Assembly (NCBI GenBank): GCA_018136815.1
Contig: CM030932.1
Coordinates: 4,874,407 to 4,938,406, forward strand
DNA length: 64,000 nt
Source: Isochrysis galbana
Lineage: Eukaryota > Haptophyta > Isochrysidales > Isochrysidaceae
Reading direction: 5' to 3'
The notes beneath the pieces were generated by a model that was not told the origin of the DNA, did no database searches, and saw only the letters and a program-made list of their open reading frames with translations. Within the stretch, counting starts at the first letter, position 1; every line of letters starts with the position of its first letter. A program made the position numbers and the translations under genes. Positions 9,575 to 19,807 of the stretch are shown here, in pieces.

Positions 9575-10800
9575 TCACAGCAGGGTGACCTGCACCTTGA
9601 GCTTCCTCAGCTGTGAGAGCATTGGCTGGCTCTCCGCGCCAATCGGGTTGCACGAGAGGTTTACCGACGACAACCGAAAGCTCCGCGCGAGCTCGCACAA
9701 GCGCTGCACGCCCGCCGGTCCGATCCGGTTGCGGTCGAGGATGAGCGTATGGGTCCTCCGACACGCTCCTGCCTCAAGCACGCGACAGACCATGTCCAAG
9801 GCCTCGTCGTCGAGATCCGCATCGGACAGACGCACGGTGGAGCGGTTGGAGGATACACTGAAGGTACTCCACTCGATGCGCGAGAGGCATGGGAGCGCGG
9901 CTTTGGCGAGCGTGCGTAGGACATCGCCGTCTGCACAACTCAAGCGCAGCGAGCGCAGCGAGTAGTTGGGGTGCGCGAGGGAGGCGAGACGACTCGCGAT
10001 CCGTGGCAAGATCTTTGCGCTGTCGACCTCAAGGAGGTCGAGGTGCTTGACGCGGCGCAGGTGGTTGGCGGCAAAGTCGGGTCGCGCCCACCGGTTGGTG
10101 ACAATGTCCTTGCTCACAAGCAAGCATCAGGGCGGTCTGCCCCTCGAGGCTGCGCTTGTCGATGGCAGTCGCACACGCGGAATCCGCGACCAGCAGACCA
10201 ACACACTCCTCGTGCCCATGCAAGCACGCCAACATCAGTGCATTCATCCCGTCACTGTCGGCGGCGCAAGCATCCGCGCGCGCCTCCAGCAAGACCCCTA
10301 CGCACGAGCCATGTCCATGATCCGCCGCCAGGTGCAGGGGCGTCCAGCCCTCATGGTCGGCCGTGTCCACGCTCGCTCTCGACCGCAGGAGCGCCTCCAC
10401 GCACCCCTCGTCCCCATGCATGCACGTCAGCATCAGCGCATCCACGCCGTCAATGTCGGCGGCGCAAGGATCCGCGTGCGCCTCCAACAAGACGCCCACG
10501 CATGAGCCATGTCCATGTTCCACCGCATAGTGCAGGGGCGTCCACCCGTCCTCGTCGGCCGTGTGCACGCCCGCTCTCGCCCGCACGAGCGCCTTAACGC
10601 ACCCCTCGTTCCCATTGCACGCGGCCCGCGCCAGGGCCGTCAGACCGGTGGATGTGCAGTCGGTCAGCCGAGCGCCGGCGCGCACCAGTGTGTCGATGCA
10701 CAACACATGCCCAGAGTGGCTGCTGGTCTCGGAGGCGGCAATGATCAGGGCCGTCCAACCATGTGCCTCAGACGCGTGCGGCGAGTAGGGTTTGAGTTTG
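9575..10800 (-). CDS. Ankyrin-repeat / leucine-rich-repeat protein, frame broken or incompletely resolved
   Basis: From about 10800 down to 10110 the minus strand encodes six to seven ankyrin repeats (DGWTPLHYAVEHGHGSCVGV, DGVDALMLTCMHGDEGCVEA and similar). Two adjacent repeats form a 66-residue block that is duplicated almost exactly (198 bp), so part of the array is recent. At about 10110 the ankyrin frame GQTALMLACEQGH runs out. A second frame continues to 9575 with leucine-rich repeats (LRSLRLSCADGD, LILDRNRIGPAGVQRLCELA, LSSVNLSCNPIGAE). The two frames differ by one base and overlap too closely for an intron, so a frameshift is likelier than two genes. I see no in-frame ATG near 10800; an upstream exon or truncation is possible. 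Ankyrin and LRR domains mediate protein binding; no specific partner can be inferred. Confidence 0.6.
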
Positions 10801-10907
10801 CAGAAACTCGATGATTAATCAAAGGGGGTTTCGAAACTGCCGATTAATAGTGATTAATATAGTTAACTGGTTAACTGGTTTAACTGATCCTAGCCTTGTA
10901 TTAAATT

Positions 10908-11064
10908 TAATATCATATTATACATCATACTGATAGATCTATAATATAATTAAAATGAGTTTTATTTTGACCTGTTACGGACCTATTGCGACCTGTTAAC
11001 ATGTCCTCTTAATAGGAAGAGGCCCCCAAAACCTGTTGACCTTGTACCTGTTGTCCCATCCGGG
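10908..11064. mobile_element. Right-half copy of the small hAT-like element
   Basis: Matches 63663-63817 with few differences, including TGACCTGTTACGGACCTATT and the terminal inverted repeat end TTGTCCCATCCGGG. The matching left terminus was not found, so it is a truncated copy. Confidence 0.65.
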
Positions 11065-12311
11065 CTTGGCGGGCACGACCTGCGTGTCTCCGAACGTGAA
11101 TGGCCTTGGAGGTCATCCGTGTGCACAAAAATTCCAAAAGTTGGCTCGAGATGAGCGCAAAGCAGCCGGTGTCCAATCGTGATTGACGACACGATTGCCC
11201 ACAGAAATCGATCGCAACCATCACGCCTGAAGCTTTCAGGCCGGTGCTTGTGCTTGGCTAGATTACATATTGAATCTACCAGTAGCCAAAAGAACGGGCG
11301 GTGTAGAGCTCGAAATTCGCCCTTCTGCCCAATTTTCGAGCCCTCCGTGCGGAGAAAAATTCTCCCTTTAGACGTCAAACAAAAAGCTATCAATTCCACA
11401 GTACTGTTCGGCCGCGCGCGTCGCGCCGTCGCAGAGCACGCTGCAGGCTAGCTTTAAATTATATTCTAGATTGCTACCAGCCCTATGATGCACGTGAAAA
11501 TCCGAGGAGCCGACGAAAACATAGAGAGAACACCTGCCGCCGATGCTCTGGTTGAGCATTGGCGGCAGGTGTTCTCCCTGCCTCACAGCGTCGAAAGACG
11601 AGTCGGGAACCTGCCGTTTGGGGCGGCAAAGGCATTGTAGGTACGGGCTCGGTCGACCTGCGCCTGAGCGGGCGCGATCGGCAGCGCACCTGTCCCGCCA
11701 GCGGCCAACAAACTTTTGTCGACCAGCGAGCAGCGTCGAGCGCCATGGCATGCCATGGCGTCCTGGTGCTCCAGCTACTCGTCAGTCGCGAGCCAGAGCG
11801 AATCCTGCGGGGCTTGGGTCGGGACCGTCAAGGAGCATCCTCTGACGGCCGAATCGGCCGTGTGCGAGCCGTGTGTGGTGCGCATGTGCATGCGCGGACG
11901 TCATCGCTGGGGCACCAGGGTTAGAAATTTGCTTTATAGGCAATATGGGGCGTCGGACCCCTAATTTAATAGATGTCTAGGCACCTTTTAAGTGAAAGAA
12001 ACACATTTCTCAGTGGGAGCGACGTCCAGTTCGGAGTTCGGCTCGTGTGAGCCGCCAGAGCGTGTGCAAGGGGGGGGGGGTCCGACGGGACTTCGCACCG
12101 TCTTTTCGGACGAGGATTTTGAAAAGGCGGGGAGACCCTCCGAGCCGCTTTCGCCGGGGCTTTCCGCTCACGGTCAAAAATGTCGACCCCCCCCAATATT
12201 AGTACTTAAAAAGCCCTGTTTGACCGCCCTACCATCACCATCGTCATCGCACTCAGCACTCACGGCATGTACTGACGCCTTTACCCCAAACTCTCACTCC
12301 CTTTACCGGAC
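11065..12311. other. Region without a supportable gene
   Basis: Frames occur on both strands but none shows a motif. It contains a 23-bp inverted repeat (11526-11576) and, at 12205-12227, the repeated end AAAAAGCCCTGTTTGACCGC. It may be an old degraded element. Confidence 0.35.
11526..11576. repeat. 23-bp inverted repeat with 5-base loop
   Basis: Arms 11526-11548 and 11554-11576 pair at 22 of 23 positions around loop TGGTT (GAACACCTGCCGCC... / ...GGCGGCAGGTGTTC). No transposon ends recognised around it. Confidence 0.85.
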
Positions 12312-12605
12312 CTACTTTTATAAGTGGGGGTCAATGGGGGCCTCGCGCCCCCCTCTCTCCATCGCGGACACCCCCCCGGGGTGGGCCCGTACATTCAACC
12401 TCAGCCCCTGCCCTCTGGCAGGGGCTGGGCAATCATCATCCTGGCCCAGCCTGTCAGTGGGAGAGTGGGTCAGCAAGGCAGTGGCCTCCTGGCAAGCCAT
12501 CAGGCATGCCAGGAGGATGGGTGGTTCCTCCCCCACGGCAGGGGAGGAGTGGAGAGAGAGGGGGGCTCGTGCCCCCCCATGGGTCAACCAAGTTTAAACT
12601 TAGTT
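12312..12605. mobile_element. Two hairpin arrays joined head to head
   Basis: The left array has CTACTTTTATAAGTGG, GGGGGCCTCGCGCCCCCC, a CCCC/GGGG hairpin and the perfect CAGCCCCTGCC-CTCT-GGCAGGGGCTG. The right array has CCTCCTGGCA/TGCCAGGAGG, CCTCCCC/GGGGAGG, GGGGGGC-TCGT-GCCCCCC and AACCAAGT-TTAA-ACTTAGTT (12586-12605). Both ends thus follow the same plan with different sequences: terminal AT-loop hairpin, GC hairpin, two further stems. Confidence 0.65.
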
Positions 12606-13489
12606 GACACCCTTGGGGAAAGCCGCAAGGCTGGGCCCCCACACAGTGGCGCACCAACCCGCACCGTCATCCAACCATGACTCAAAAGGCCCGTCTCCCC
12701 CTCCCCAAACGCTAGGCCCAAAGTAGATAGAGAGAGGTACAGCACATGGGTCGACCCCCCGAAACCGAAACCAAACAAAAAGGAACGAGGAACGAGGGGG
12801 GGAGCGGTAAGGGAGAGAGGAAGGGACGAGGGCGATGGCAAACGGAAACCCGGCAATGGGGATAGTAGGTAATAGCGTAGCGGACATCTTCAAGAATATT
12901 TTTACTAGTACTAGTATTACTTAATACTTATTACCTCATACCTGAGCCGCAGCTGTATTATTTGTCATTTGCGCATTTGACTCCCGCGCCAAAGAGTCAA
13001 TTTTTCGCAAATGGCCACTACACGGCGGATAACGATGACGCCTTCATCAAGCTCCTACTAGCAGAAGAACATCGCCGAAACAACAACAATCACAAACAAG
13101 TGACAAGGACAAGGACAAGCAAGGGTTTGCACAGGCAAAAAATCGAGAAAGGGGAGCAAGAAAGAAGGGCAAGGTCAAGGACTAGAATGTTGTCATCACG
13201 CACCGTGGCATTGCTGTAATCATCTTGCACGAGGATGAAAGAGCAAGGAGGGTTTTCGAGGCACACAGGTCTAGTTTGGGTTTCATTGATATTTGGTGTT
13301 CGAATAACGATGTTACATTTTCATTTTGCATGTTATTGAAGCGTCATACTACAATGTCGCATACATGCGGCAAGCAGAGCTGGTCTACTCACCATCACAT
13401 TCAAATGTGAGGTTTCCGGATAGGCCTTTGAAGCTATTCGCACCTTAAACATCCCCCCAAATTGCGTGTGACTATCGGCATCGCCATCG
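12606..13489. other. Intergenic, no gene assigned
   Basis: A 85-codon frame at 12962-13219 is Asn/Lys/Arg-rich and unsupported. Sequence around 12885-12930 carries another ACATCTTCAAGAAT-type element end. Confidence 0.3.
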
Positions 13490-14062
13490 TCAACGCAAGG
13501 AAATGAAATCAAACCCAAACATTTGTGATCCTGTGGGAGTGCTCGTGCTCTGCAGTGCTGCAGTTGGAGCGGCGCTATTTGTTGCAGTCATGCCTGCGCG
13601 TGCGCGTGGCTTAGCCTTCGGATTGGATCTCACGCTTTGCGCTCCAGCAGAGCTCGGCACATTGGCCACCACGCGAGCACTGAGCTTAGGCTGCAGCGGA
13701 AAGTGCGAAGAGCCGCTGCAATGGATGCAATGCACAAGGAGAGTTCGTCGTTTAGCCGGATTCTTTCGCTTTCGCTTGCACACATTGATACGTGAATTCA
13801 CGCCGGGAACGAGAATGGACCCGCAGTCACGGCATAGACGCTGCAGGAGACGTTGTGGGAGTTTCAAGTCTGCCGTCCGGGCAAGCCGCAACAGATGCAA
13901 CACGAGATGGCGCGAGAGCTCCGGCGCGGTATGGGCATGCTCGTGTGCGCTATGCAGGAGGAATTGCAAGCGTGCTGCCGATGCAAAGCGCGCTGCGGCG
14001 GCGGCATCGCTCGCACGAGACGCGGCGGCGGCCGACGCGGCGGCGGCCGATGCTGCAGACAT
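13490..14062 (-). CDS. RNase P/MRP protein subunit, Rpr2/Rpp21/Snm1-like
   Basis: Starting at ATG 14060-14062, the 190-residue product has an Ala-rich N-terminus and then a helical segment (ARLQFLLHSAHEHAHT, LSRHLVLHLLRLARTADLKL). A zinc-binding region follows: CRDCGSILVPGVNSRI, a basic KRKRKNPAKRR insert, then CIHCSGSSHFP. Helix, CxxC with LVPG, basic strand, second CxxC is the Rpr2 family layout. Members are subunits of nuclear RNase P (tRNA 5' processing) and RNase MRP (rRNA processing). A Ser/Thr-rich tail follows. The same frame is open upstream to 14194, so a longer N-terminus is possible. Single exon; Ala codons at the start are repetitive GCN runs. Confidence 0.75.
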   Translation of the reverse strand: MSAASAAAASAAAASRASDAAAAARFASAARLQFLLHSAHEHAHTAPELSRHLVLHLLRLARTADLKLPQRLLQRLCRDCGSILVPGVNSRINVCKRKRKNPAKRRTLLVHCIHCSGSSHFPLQPKLSARVVANVPSSAGAQSVRSNPKAKPRARAGMTATNSAAPTAALQSTSTPTGSQMFGFDFISLR

Positions 14063-14194
14063 GTTCTTCCTCTGGTGGAGTACTCCGTAGCGAGCGAGCT
14101 TAGAACCTGCGGCCCGGACCTGAGACGAGGGACGCAAGGAGAAAGGATCTACTACGACGTATACCATGTGACAGGAGTCTTTCTTTATTCGCAA

Positions 14195-14747
14195 TGGAGT
14201 TTATAGGCCCAGGCCAATACTTGTACAACTTGTTCTGCAAGTTTGGGTGGCTGGCCCAGCTCGCCAGAAGTTAGGGCCCTCTCTACAAGTGGCTGCAAGA
14301 TTGGGGCCGTGGCGCGGCCCTCTCTGCAAGTAGCAAGTAGCCCATAAGGCGCCGGGCTCTCTACCTCTACCTCTACTAGTACTAGTATCAGTATAATCTC
14401 CTCTTTATTAATAGTTAATAGAGCTTACTACGGTTACGTGTTACGTGAACTCTCGAAAAAGAATCTCGAAGGGAATCGCCTTTCACATAAACAGGGCCTT
14501 TTATCACAGTAAATGGGGGCCCTCTTGCCCTGTTCCGCTCTGAGACAGGCTGCGGCGCGGCGCGACGCGAAGCGGCGCGCGATGTCGGGGCGAGGTAAGT
14601 TACAAGTAAGCGGTAAGCGGTAAGCCATGCCAGCCTCCTCTGCCCACTGACTGCCTACTGGCTGCTGGCCTACGTCTGCGTGTGAGCCCGTGGCCACGCA
14701 TCTCAATCCTCCCTCACTCATGTAGGCAAGCGTCATTGTCATTGTAC
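14195..14747. other. Intergenic between RNase P subunit gene and copia element
   Basis: Short TACAAGT-rich repeats near 14220-14350 and otherwise unremarkable sequence. This side and 20426 onward were contiguous before the copia insertion. Confidence 0.35.
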
Positions 14748-14752
14748 GCGAC

Positions 14753-15371
14753 TATCGCGCTGGATGCCAGGAAGCAGCCAGGGCGGCAACAAAAAGCAGT
14801 AGGGTCATGACAGACAGTGAGAGAGACAGTGGTACAGGGGTGAGAGAGGTCAGAACCTGGGACACCTGGGGGCACTGGGGATCTCAAGATACCCCTGGGG
14901 CACGGTGATTCTACAACGATCACACACGCACAAACCCTTACATATACCCCACCACGGTTCTTTGGATAATACTCTGAGACAAACAGGAAGGCGTGCGAGG
15001 GAACAAAGAAGGAATCAAGGATTTAGGGAATTGGCGAGTATTGCCTTAGTATGAGCCGATGAAGCGTCGTGAGTGTTGATGAAGGTGAGATTCCTTAGGT
15101 GCACTAAGTCGATCTAGAGTGAGCTGAGATCCCCAAGATGAAGGCGAGGTCTAGAAGTCGATGTGCAAATGACTCGGGAACCCCAAGAACTCGATGTGCA
15201 TCGACTGCAGATGATAATGTAGAGAAGAGTCCAGAAGGTGGTGCACATGATGAAAGAGGCTGATGACTTGATGAAAAGGAATCTGGCAGACAAAGTTATC
15301 GGTAAAGCCGATTCTATTTCTATCGGTAAGGACCAATGGGTTGTGTTGGCAGATGACGGCACTCTGTGATA
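14753..15371 (-). repeat. 3' LTR of copia element (619 bp)
   Basis: In element orientation starts TATCACAGAGTGCC and ends CGCGATA. It carries a 6-bp insertion relative to the other LTR (TTCTATTTCTATCGG here). Confidence 0.9.
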
Positions 15372-15378
15372 CCCCCCC
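15372..15378 (-). other. Polypurine tract of copia element
   Basis: GGGGGGG in element orientation, directly abutting the LTR start TATCACAG, as expected for plus-strand priming. Confidence 0.8.
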
Positions 15379-15477
15379 ATAAGGCGAGCACGGAGGGTGA
15401 GGCTTAGATACAGAGGATAAGGGTAGAAGAATGGAGAATGCCTTGCATGACAGTCGTAATACTCGGAGTGGTATATG

Positions 15478-18400
15478 TCACTGGAGCTTTTCGTCAGAGG
15501 CAGTCTTAGAGGCAGACGTTGTTCCTGCCGTAGCTTCTTCGGCGGAACTTGAATTTGAACTCGTCAGACTTTGTGCAATGATGGACGCGCAGTCGTTTAG
15601 AAGGGATAGGAGACGGCAGAAGGGAGCGGGCCCAAGGGGCTTGGTGAGGATGTCAGCAAGCATAAGGTTACCGGGGACATGTCGCATAGCGAGGGCGCGC
15701 TTTGCAACGAGATCGCGGAGGAAAGCGGCGGCGCGCATTATGTGCTTGGTCTTTTTGAAGGCAACGGGGTCGAGGGACATGTTGATGGCAGACTTGGAGT
15801 CGGAGCACAGAAGGGTAGGGCCATCCGGCGGGAGAGATAGGTCGACAAGCAAATCCCGGATGAAGAGGATGTCGCGGGCAGCAAGCATGGCACCGAAGTA
15901 TTCGGCCTCGGCGCTCGACAACGAGACGGAGCGTTGGGTCTTGGAGAACCAGTGGACAGGACAGCCGTACAGAAAGAAGATGGCGCCCGTACAAGAGAAG
16001 CGAGATTCCCAATTTGAGTCGACATGGACTAGAAAGGGCAGCGAGGGATCCGGGCGAAAGAGCAGAGCGCAGGTGGAGGAGTCACGCACGTAGCAAAGGA
16101 CGCGGACGGCAGCGGCGAAGTGCGTAGGACCAGGGTTGGTCATGAAGCGTGAGAGCTGCGAGGCTGCATATGCGAGATCTGGCCTAGACATGTTGGCAAG
16201 CCAGAGGAGGCCCCCAACGATGGCCATATAGGTGTCGCGCTTGGAGGCCATGGAGTCAAAAGCAACAGAGCCAGGCGTGGGTGAATCAGATGGATCGAGG
16301 TGGAGGGCGCCGAGAGGGGATTTGAAGGTGCGTGTGGTAGTGCTAGATAGGAAAGCATCATGCCGTTGAAGGAGATCTGAGACGTAAAGACTCTGAGATA
16401 AGGTGAGGATCCGACGCGGACGGTCACGAGCCACGGCAACATTGAGGATCCACGAGAGTTCGCCCTTGTCTTCAATGGGGAACCTATCGCCGAGATCGTG
16501 AACAAAACGAGCGCGGAGGCCGGAGTCATTGTCGACGATGAGGGCGTCGTCCACGTACACCAGCACCCAAAGCAAAGACGAGCCGCTGATGAAGATGTAG
16601 AGACAGACATCGATAGTAGAGCGCGTGAAGCCCCACTTCAGGAGGAAGGAGGTGAGAAGCTCGGCCCATTCGCGCCCAGCTTGACGGAGGCCATAGATAG
16701 AGCGCAATAATTTGCACACGAGACGAACCCCGCGACAGTCACGAGGCGGGAGGCCAGGTGGCATGCGCATGAAGAGGGGCTGTGGAAGAGTGGCTTGCAG
16801 ATAAGCTTGGCGGACGTCGATGGAGGACAAGTTGTAGTCACGAGCGGCAGCGATGGCAAGCACGAGACGGATGGTAACCGTTTTGACCACGGTAGAGAAG
16901 ATGCGGTCGAAATCGACTCCGTATCGTTGAGTATTGCCGTCGGCGACGAGGCGGGCCTTGAATTTCTCGATGGAGCCGTCGGTCTTGCGTTTGACGGCGA
17001 AGACAAAATGGCAATGCATAAGATTGGCGCCCTCGGGCATGGCGTCCTCGGGAACGCACTCCCAAGTGCGAAGTGCCATGAGGCCGCCGAGCTCCTTGTT
17101 GATGGCCACGCGCCAATAGTCGGCATGGGTGGACTGAAGCGCTTGACGGTACGTCTTGGGGACCGTCACATCCCCCATGTCGGCAACAACGGTGACGGCT
17201 TGGGCGAAGGGTGAAAGGTCGCGACCGGCGTGAGCAAAAGGTGGACAGCTGTCGCCGGTAGTGAGCAGGTCGGAGGTAAAAGCAAAACATAAAGGGTCAG
17301 ATCGAGAATCGAACCCTGCCGCTGCAGCTCCAAGAGCAAACACAGCTGCAGCCTGAGCCATAGAGGTATTGTGCATTGCAGGTGCATGAGCAGAAGTAGT
17401 ATTCATACCATGACGTTGGTGCTCGAGCTCAAGGAGGCGTGGGGAGCGACGAATTGCAGATGGTGCTGCAGTAGGTGCAGGTACAGGAGTTGGAACGGGG
17501 GCAGGGGAGGGGGCAGGTGCAAATGCAGCTGGATCGTCGTCATTCTCAAGCCAGTTGGGTCTAGGCTCATCCTTGAGGCCTGGGAACTGGTCCTCCCATA
17601 CGCGGATCTTGGCTGCAACAATGACACGTTTGGAGTCGAGTAAGTAGACAACATGGCCAGGGCTCTCCTCAGAAGGCCCCATGTAGAGGCCATACCAACC
17701 TCTGTCGGCGAAGTGGCGATCGCCAACACGTCGCAGCACGGGGGCAACGACGGCACAAAGGCAACCAAAAGCATAGAGACAACGGATGTCAGGGGGATGC
17801 CCAGTGAGGAGTTGATAAGGCGACAAGTTCCGGCGAGAAGGTCGTGGAAGCCTGTAGGTGATCCAAACCGCTGTCTGCATGGCAAAGGGATGAAAGGACG
17901 GAGGCAGACCAGCAGCAGCAAGAAGGACGCGGGCTGTACCAAAGGTGACGCCCCACATACGTTCCACATGTGAGTTTTGTTGCGGCGTGTATTCCGATGA
18001 GTAGCTTGCACGGATACGACGGTGAGCAAGGAAGTCTCGGAAGTGATAGGAGCCCACGCCATCGTTTGCATGGCCATGAAAGACAGATACACGCAAGGAT
18101 GCTGGGAGGGCTTGGAGAAGTAGGCCATACAGTCGGGCATTGAGAGTGTCATAGGACCGTTGCTTCTCCCCATCCTCATCCGGGCGGGTAACATCATCTT
18201 CAAGAAGGTGGATGGCATCTGTGAGTTTCCATGCAATATAGCCGGAGAAGAGGATGGCCCACTCCATGTATTCAGACCTCTCGCCGGAGAAGGTGGGCAA
18301 AGTGGAAGCCTCTGAAGTTGCCGGCGCACAAACAAAGGTGGGTAGGTGGGATAGAAGTAAGAGAAGCACCATGAAGGAGGGCCGAAGCGCCGAGGACCGA

Positions 18401-19776
18401 ATTGAAGTGTGCGACCTGACAAGATAGGTGGACTTGGCGCGAGCGTGAAGGCGTTTGGATTCCAAAAGGTTCCGATGGCGTTCACGGGCTAGAAAAGCCG
18501 CGTAGCCGGACTTCTTCTTCTTGAGTGGGAGAACTAGAGGAGCATCATCTTCGCCCCCCTCGTCTGTGGCGCAGCATTGATTGTACGTCAAGCGCTTGGT
18601 TGCCCAAGTGAAGAGGGTTCTGGCACGGAGGTAGAGAGAGAAAGATGCCGAGAGAAGAGAGGTAGCCCAAGAGCTGAGTGAGTAGTAAGCCTCGTAGAGG
18701 AAGAGTGATAGGATGCGACCGGCTGTATGGCGCACAACCGTAGAAGTTGTGAGTAAGGCGACAAGCCAAGCATTGCTCCGAATGTGCAAGTCTTCGGCGG
18801 CAACAAAAGAGGCACAAACAGCAGAAGTGGGTAGGTGTCGCAGGAGCGAGAAAGCCAAGTGGCAGCAACCAAGGAGGTGATGGAGGGACTCCATAAAATT
18901 TCCAACATAGGAGATGGAGGAGTAGATAGCACGTGAGTGGCGGCGGCGGCGAGTGGCGGCCCGACGAGCGGCACGTGATGAGTGTAGAGGTCCAGATGGG
19001 ACAGAATGGAGGGCTCCATAGAATGACAGCTGGTCAAGAAGGGCCTGCAACCATGTATCAGAGAAGAGAAGTCCCAAAACTCCAACATAGGAGATGGAGG
19101 AGTAGATAGCACGTGAGTGGCGGCGGCGGCGAGTGACGGCGCGACGAGCGGCACGTGATGAGTGTAGAGGTCCAGATGGGACAGAATGGAGGGCTCCATA
19201 GAATGACAGCTGGTCAAGGAGGGCCTGCAACCATTTATCAGAGAAGAGAAGTCCACCCCATCCCAGAAGGGGGGGAGTGAGGGGTGGTGGCTGAAGTGAG
19301 AGTGAGAATTGCGTGCAAACGCGCGTAGGAGAGAGGTTTAGGAAACCGCGAGATTCCTCTTGCATGTTTATGATGGGGGAGAGATTTTCACCAAAGCTAG
19401 AGACCTGAGACATAAGGGAAAGGATAGAGGGAGAGGAAACACCTCCTCCATGCCAAAGGGCCTTGGGGTGGAGATGTAAGAAAGGAAGAGTGGGACGATA
19501 AGGCGATGCGCTTGGGCGTTTTGGTGAAAAGACGCCGGTGACGGCGTTCTTCGACACGAGTTCATCGCAGATTTTTGCAGAGGGCTCACCCTGAGGCAGA
19601 CAGAAGGGGCAGGGGAGGAAGAGGGCCCATCCCACTGCCCCCAAGGTCTCCCCCTTGGTGCAATGGGATGACGCTCGCTTGCGGTGAGGTGCGCATGCTG
19701 CAGTTCGACGCGCGTCGAGTGCGACGAGCGAGTGCGAGTCTGGCAGGGACAGGCAGGCAGGCATGGACAGAGGCAT
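15478..19776 (-). CDS. Copia polyprotein: gag remnant, integrase C-terminal part, reverse transcriptase, RNase H
   Basis: Open across 1432 codons from the first ATG outside the LTR. Order: a long Leu/Ser-rich leader containing a 60-residue tandem duplication; a gag segment (LPTFSGERSEYMEWAILFSG ... LYGLLLQALP); a join near 18060; the end of integrase (SSEYTPQQNSHVERMWG, with the final catalytic Glu); the integrase C-terminal region (FGCLCAVVAP); reverse transcriptase (FDRIFSTVVKTVTIRLVLAI, LLWVLVYVDDALIV); RNase H (SLSSAEAEYFGAMLAARDIL, LADILTKPLG). Missing between gag and integrase are the CCHC knuckle, the protease DTG/DSG motif, the HHCC finger and both integrase Asp residues. The deletion keeps frame. 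The element therefore cannot integrate by itself and would need enzymes in trans. Confidence 0.9.
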   Translation of the reverse strand: MPLSMPACLSLPDSHSLVALDARRTAACAPHRKRASSHCTKGETLGAVGWALFLPCPFCLPQGEPSAKICDELVSKNAVTGVFSPKRPSASPYRPTLPFLHLHPKALWHGGGVSSPSILSLMSQVSSFGENLSPIINMQEESRGFLNLSPTRVCTQFSLSLQPPPLTPPLLGWGGLLFSDKWLQALLDQLSFYGALHSVPSGPLHSSRAARRAVTRRRRHSRAIYSSISYVGVLGLLFSDTWLQALLDQLSFYGALHSVPSGPLHSSRAARRAATRRRRHSRAIYSSISYVGNFMESLHHLLGCCHLAFSLLRHLPTSAVCASFVAAEDLHIRSNAWLVALLTTSTVVRHTAGRILSLFLYEAYYSLSSWATSLLSASFSLYLRARTLFTWATKRLTYNQCCATDEGGEDDAPLVLPLKKKKSGYAAFLARERHRNLLESKRLHARAKSTYLVRSHTSIRSSALRPSFMVLLLLLSHLPTFVCAPATSEASTLPTFSGERSEYMEWAILFSGYIAWKLTDAIHLLEDDVTRPDEDGEKQRSYDTLNARLYGLLLQALPASLRVSVFHGHANDGVGSYHFRDFLAHRRIRASYSSEYTPQQNSHVERMWGVTFGTARVLLAAAGLPPSFHPFAMQTAVWITYRLPRPSRRNLSPYQLLTGHPPDIRCLYAFGCLCAVVAPVLRRVGDRHFADRGWYGLYMGPSEESPGHVVYLLDSKRVIVAAKIRVWEDQFPGLKDEPRPNWLENDDDPAAFAPAPSPAPVPTPVPAPTAAPSAIRRSPRLLELEHQRHGMNTTSAHAPAMHNTSMAQAAAVFALGAAAAGFDSRSDPLCFAFTSDLLTTGDSCPPFAHAGRDLSPFAQAVTVVADMGDVTVPKTYRQALQSTHADYWRVAINKELGGLMALRTWECVPEDAMPEGANLMHCHFVFAVKRKTDGSIEKFKARLVADGNTQRYGVDFDRIFSTVVKTVTIRLVLAIAAARDYNLSSIDVRQAYLQATLPQPLFMRMPPGLPPRDCRGVRLVCKLLRSIYGLRQAGREWAELLTSFLLKWGFTRSTIDVCLYIFISGSSLLWVLVYVDDALIVDNDSGLRARFVHDLGDRFPIEDKGELSWILNVAVARDRPRRILTLSQSLYVSDLLQRHDAFLSSTTTRTFKSPLGALHLDPSDSPTPGSVAFDSMASKRDTYMAIVGGLLWLANMSRPDLAYAASQLSRFMTNPGPTHFAAAVRVLCYVRDSSTCALLFRPDPSLPFLVHVDSNWESRFSCTGAIFFLYGCPVHWFSKTQRSVSLSSAEAEYFGAMLAARDILFIRDLLVDLSLPPDGPTLLCSDSKSAINMSLDPVAFKKTKHIMRAAAFLRDLVAKRALAMRHVPGNLMLADILTKPLGPAPFCRLLSLLNDCASIIAQSLTSSNSSSAEEATAGTTSASKTASDEKLQ
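18902..19254 (-). repeat. 180-bp in-frame tandem duplication in copia leader
   Basis: Two units starting at 18902 and 19082 are nearly identical (60 codons each, for example FYGALHSVPSGPLHSSRAAR). Confidence 0.9.
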
Positions 19777-19790
19777 GGCAGTGGCACACA

Positions 19791-19807
19791 CCTGGGTGGG
19801 AGCTCCA
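19791..19807 (-). other. Primer-binding site of copia element
   Basis: TGGAGCTCCCACCCAGG in element orientation, directly after the 5' LTR and starting with the expected TGG. The same 17 bases follow the 5' LTR of the TRIM at 48907-48923. The tRNA primer is not identified. Confidence 0.8.
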
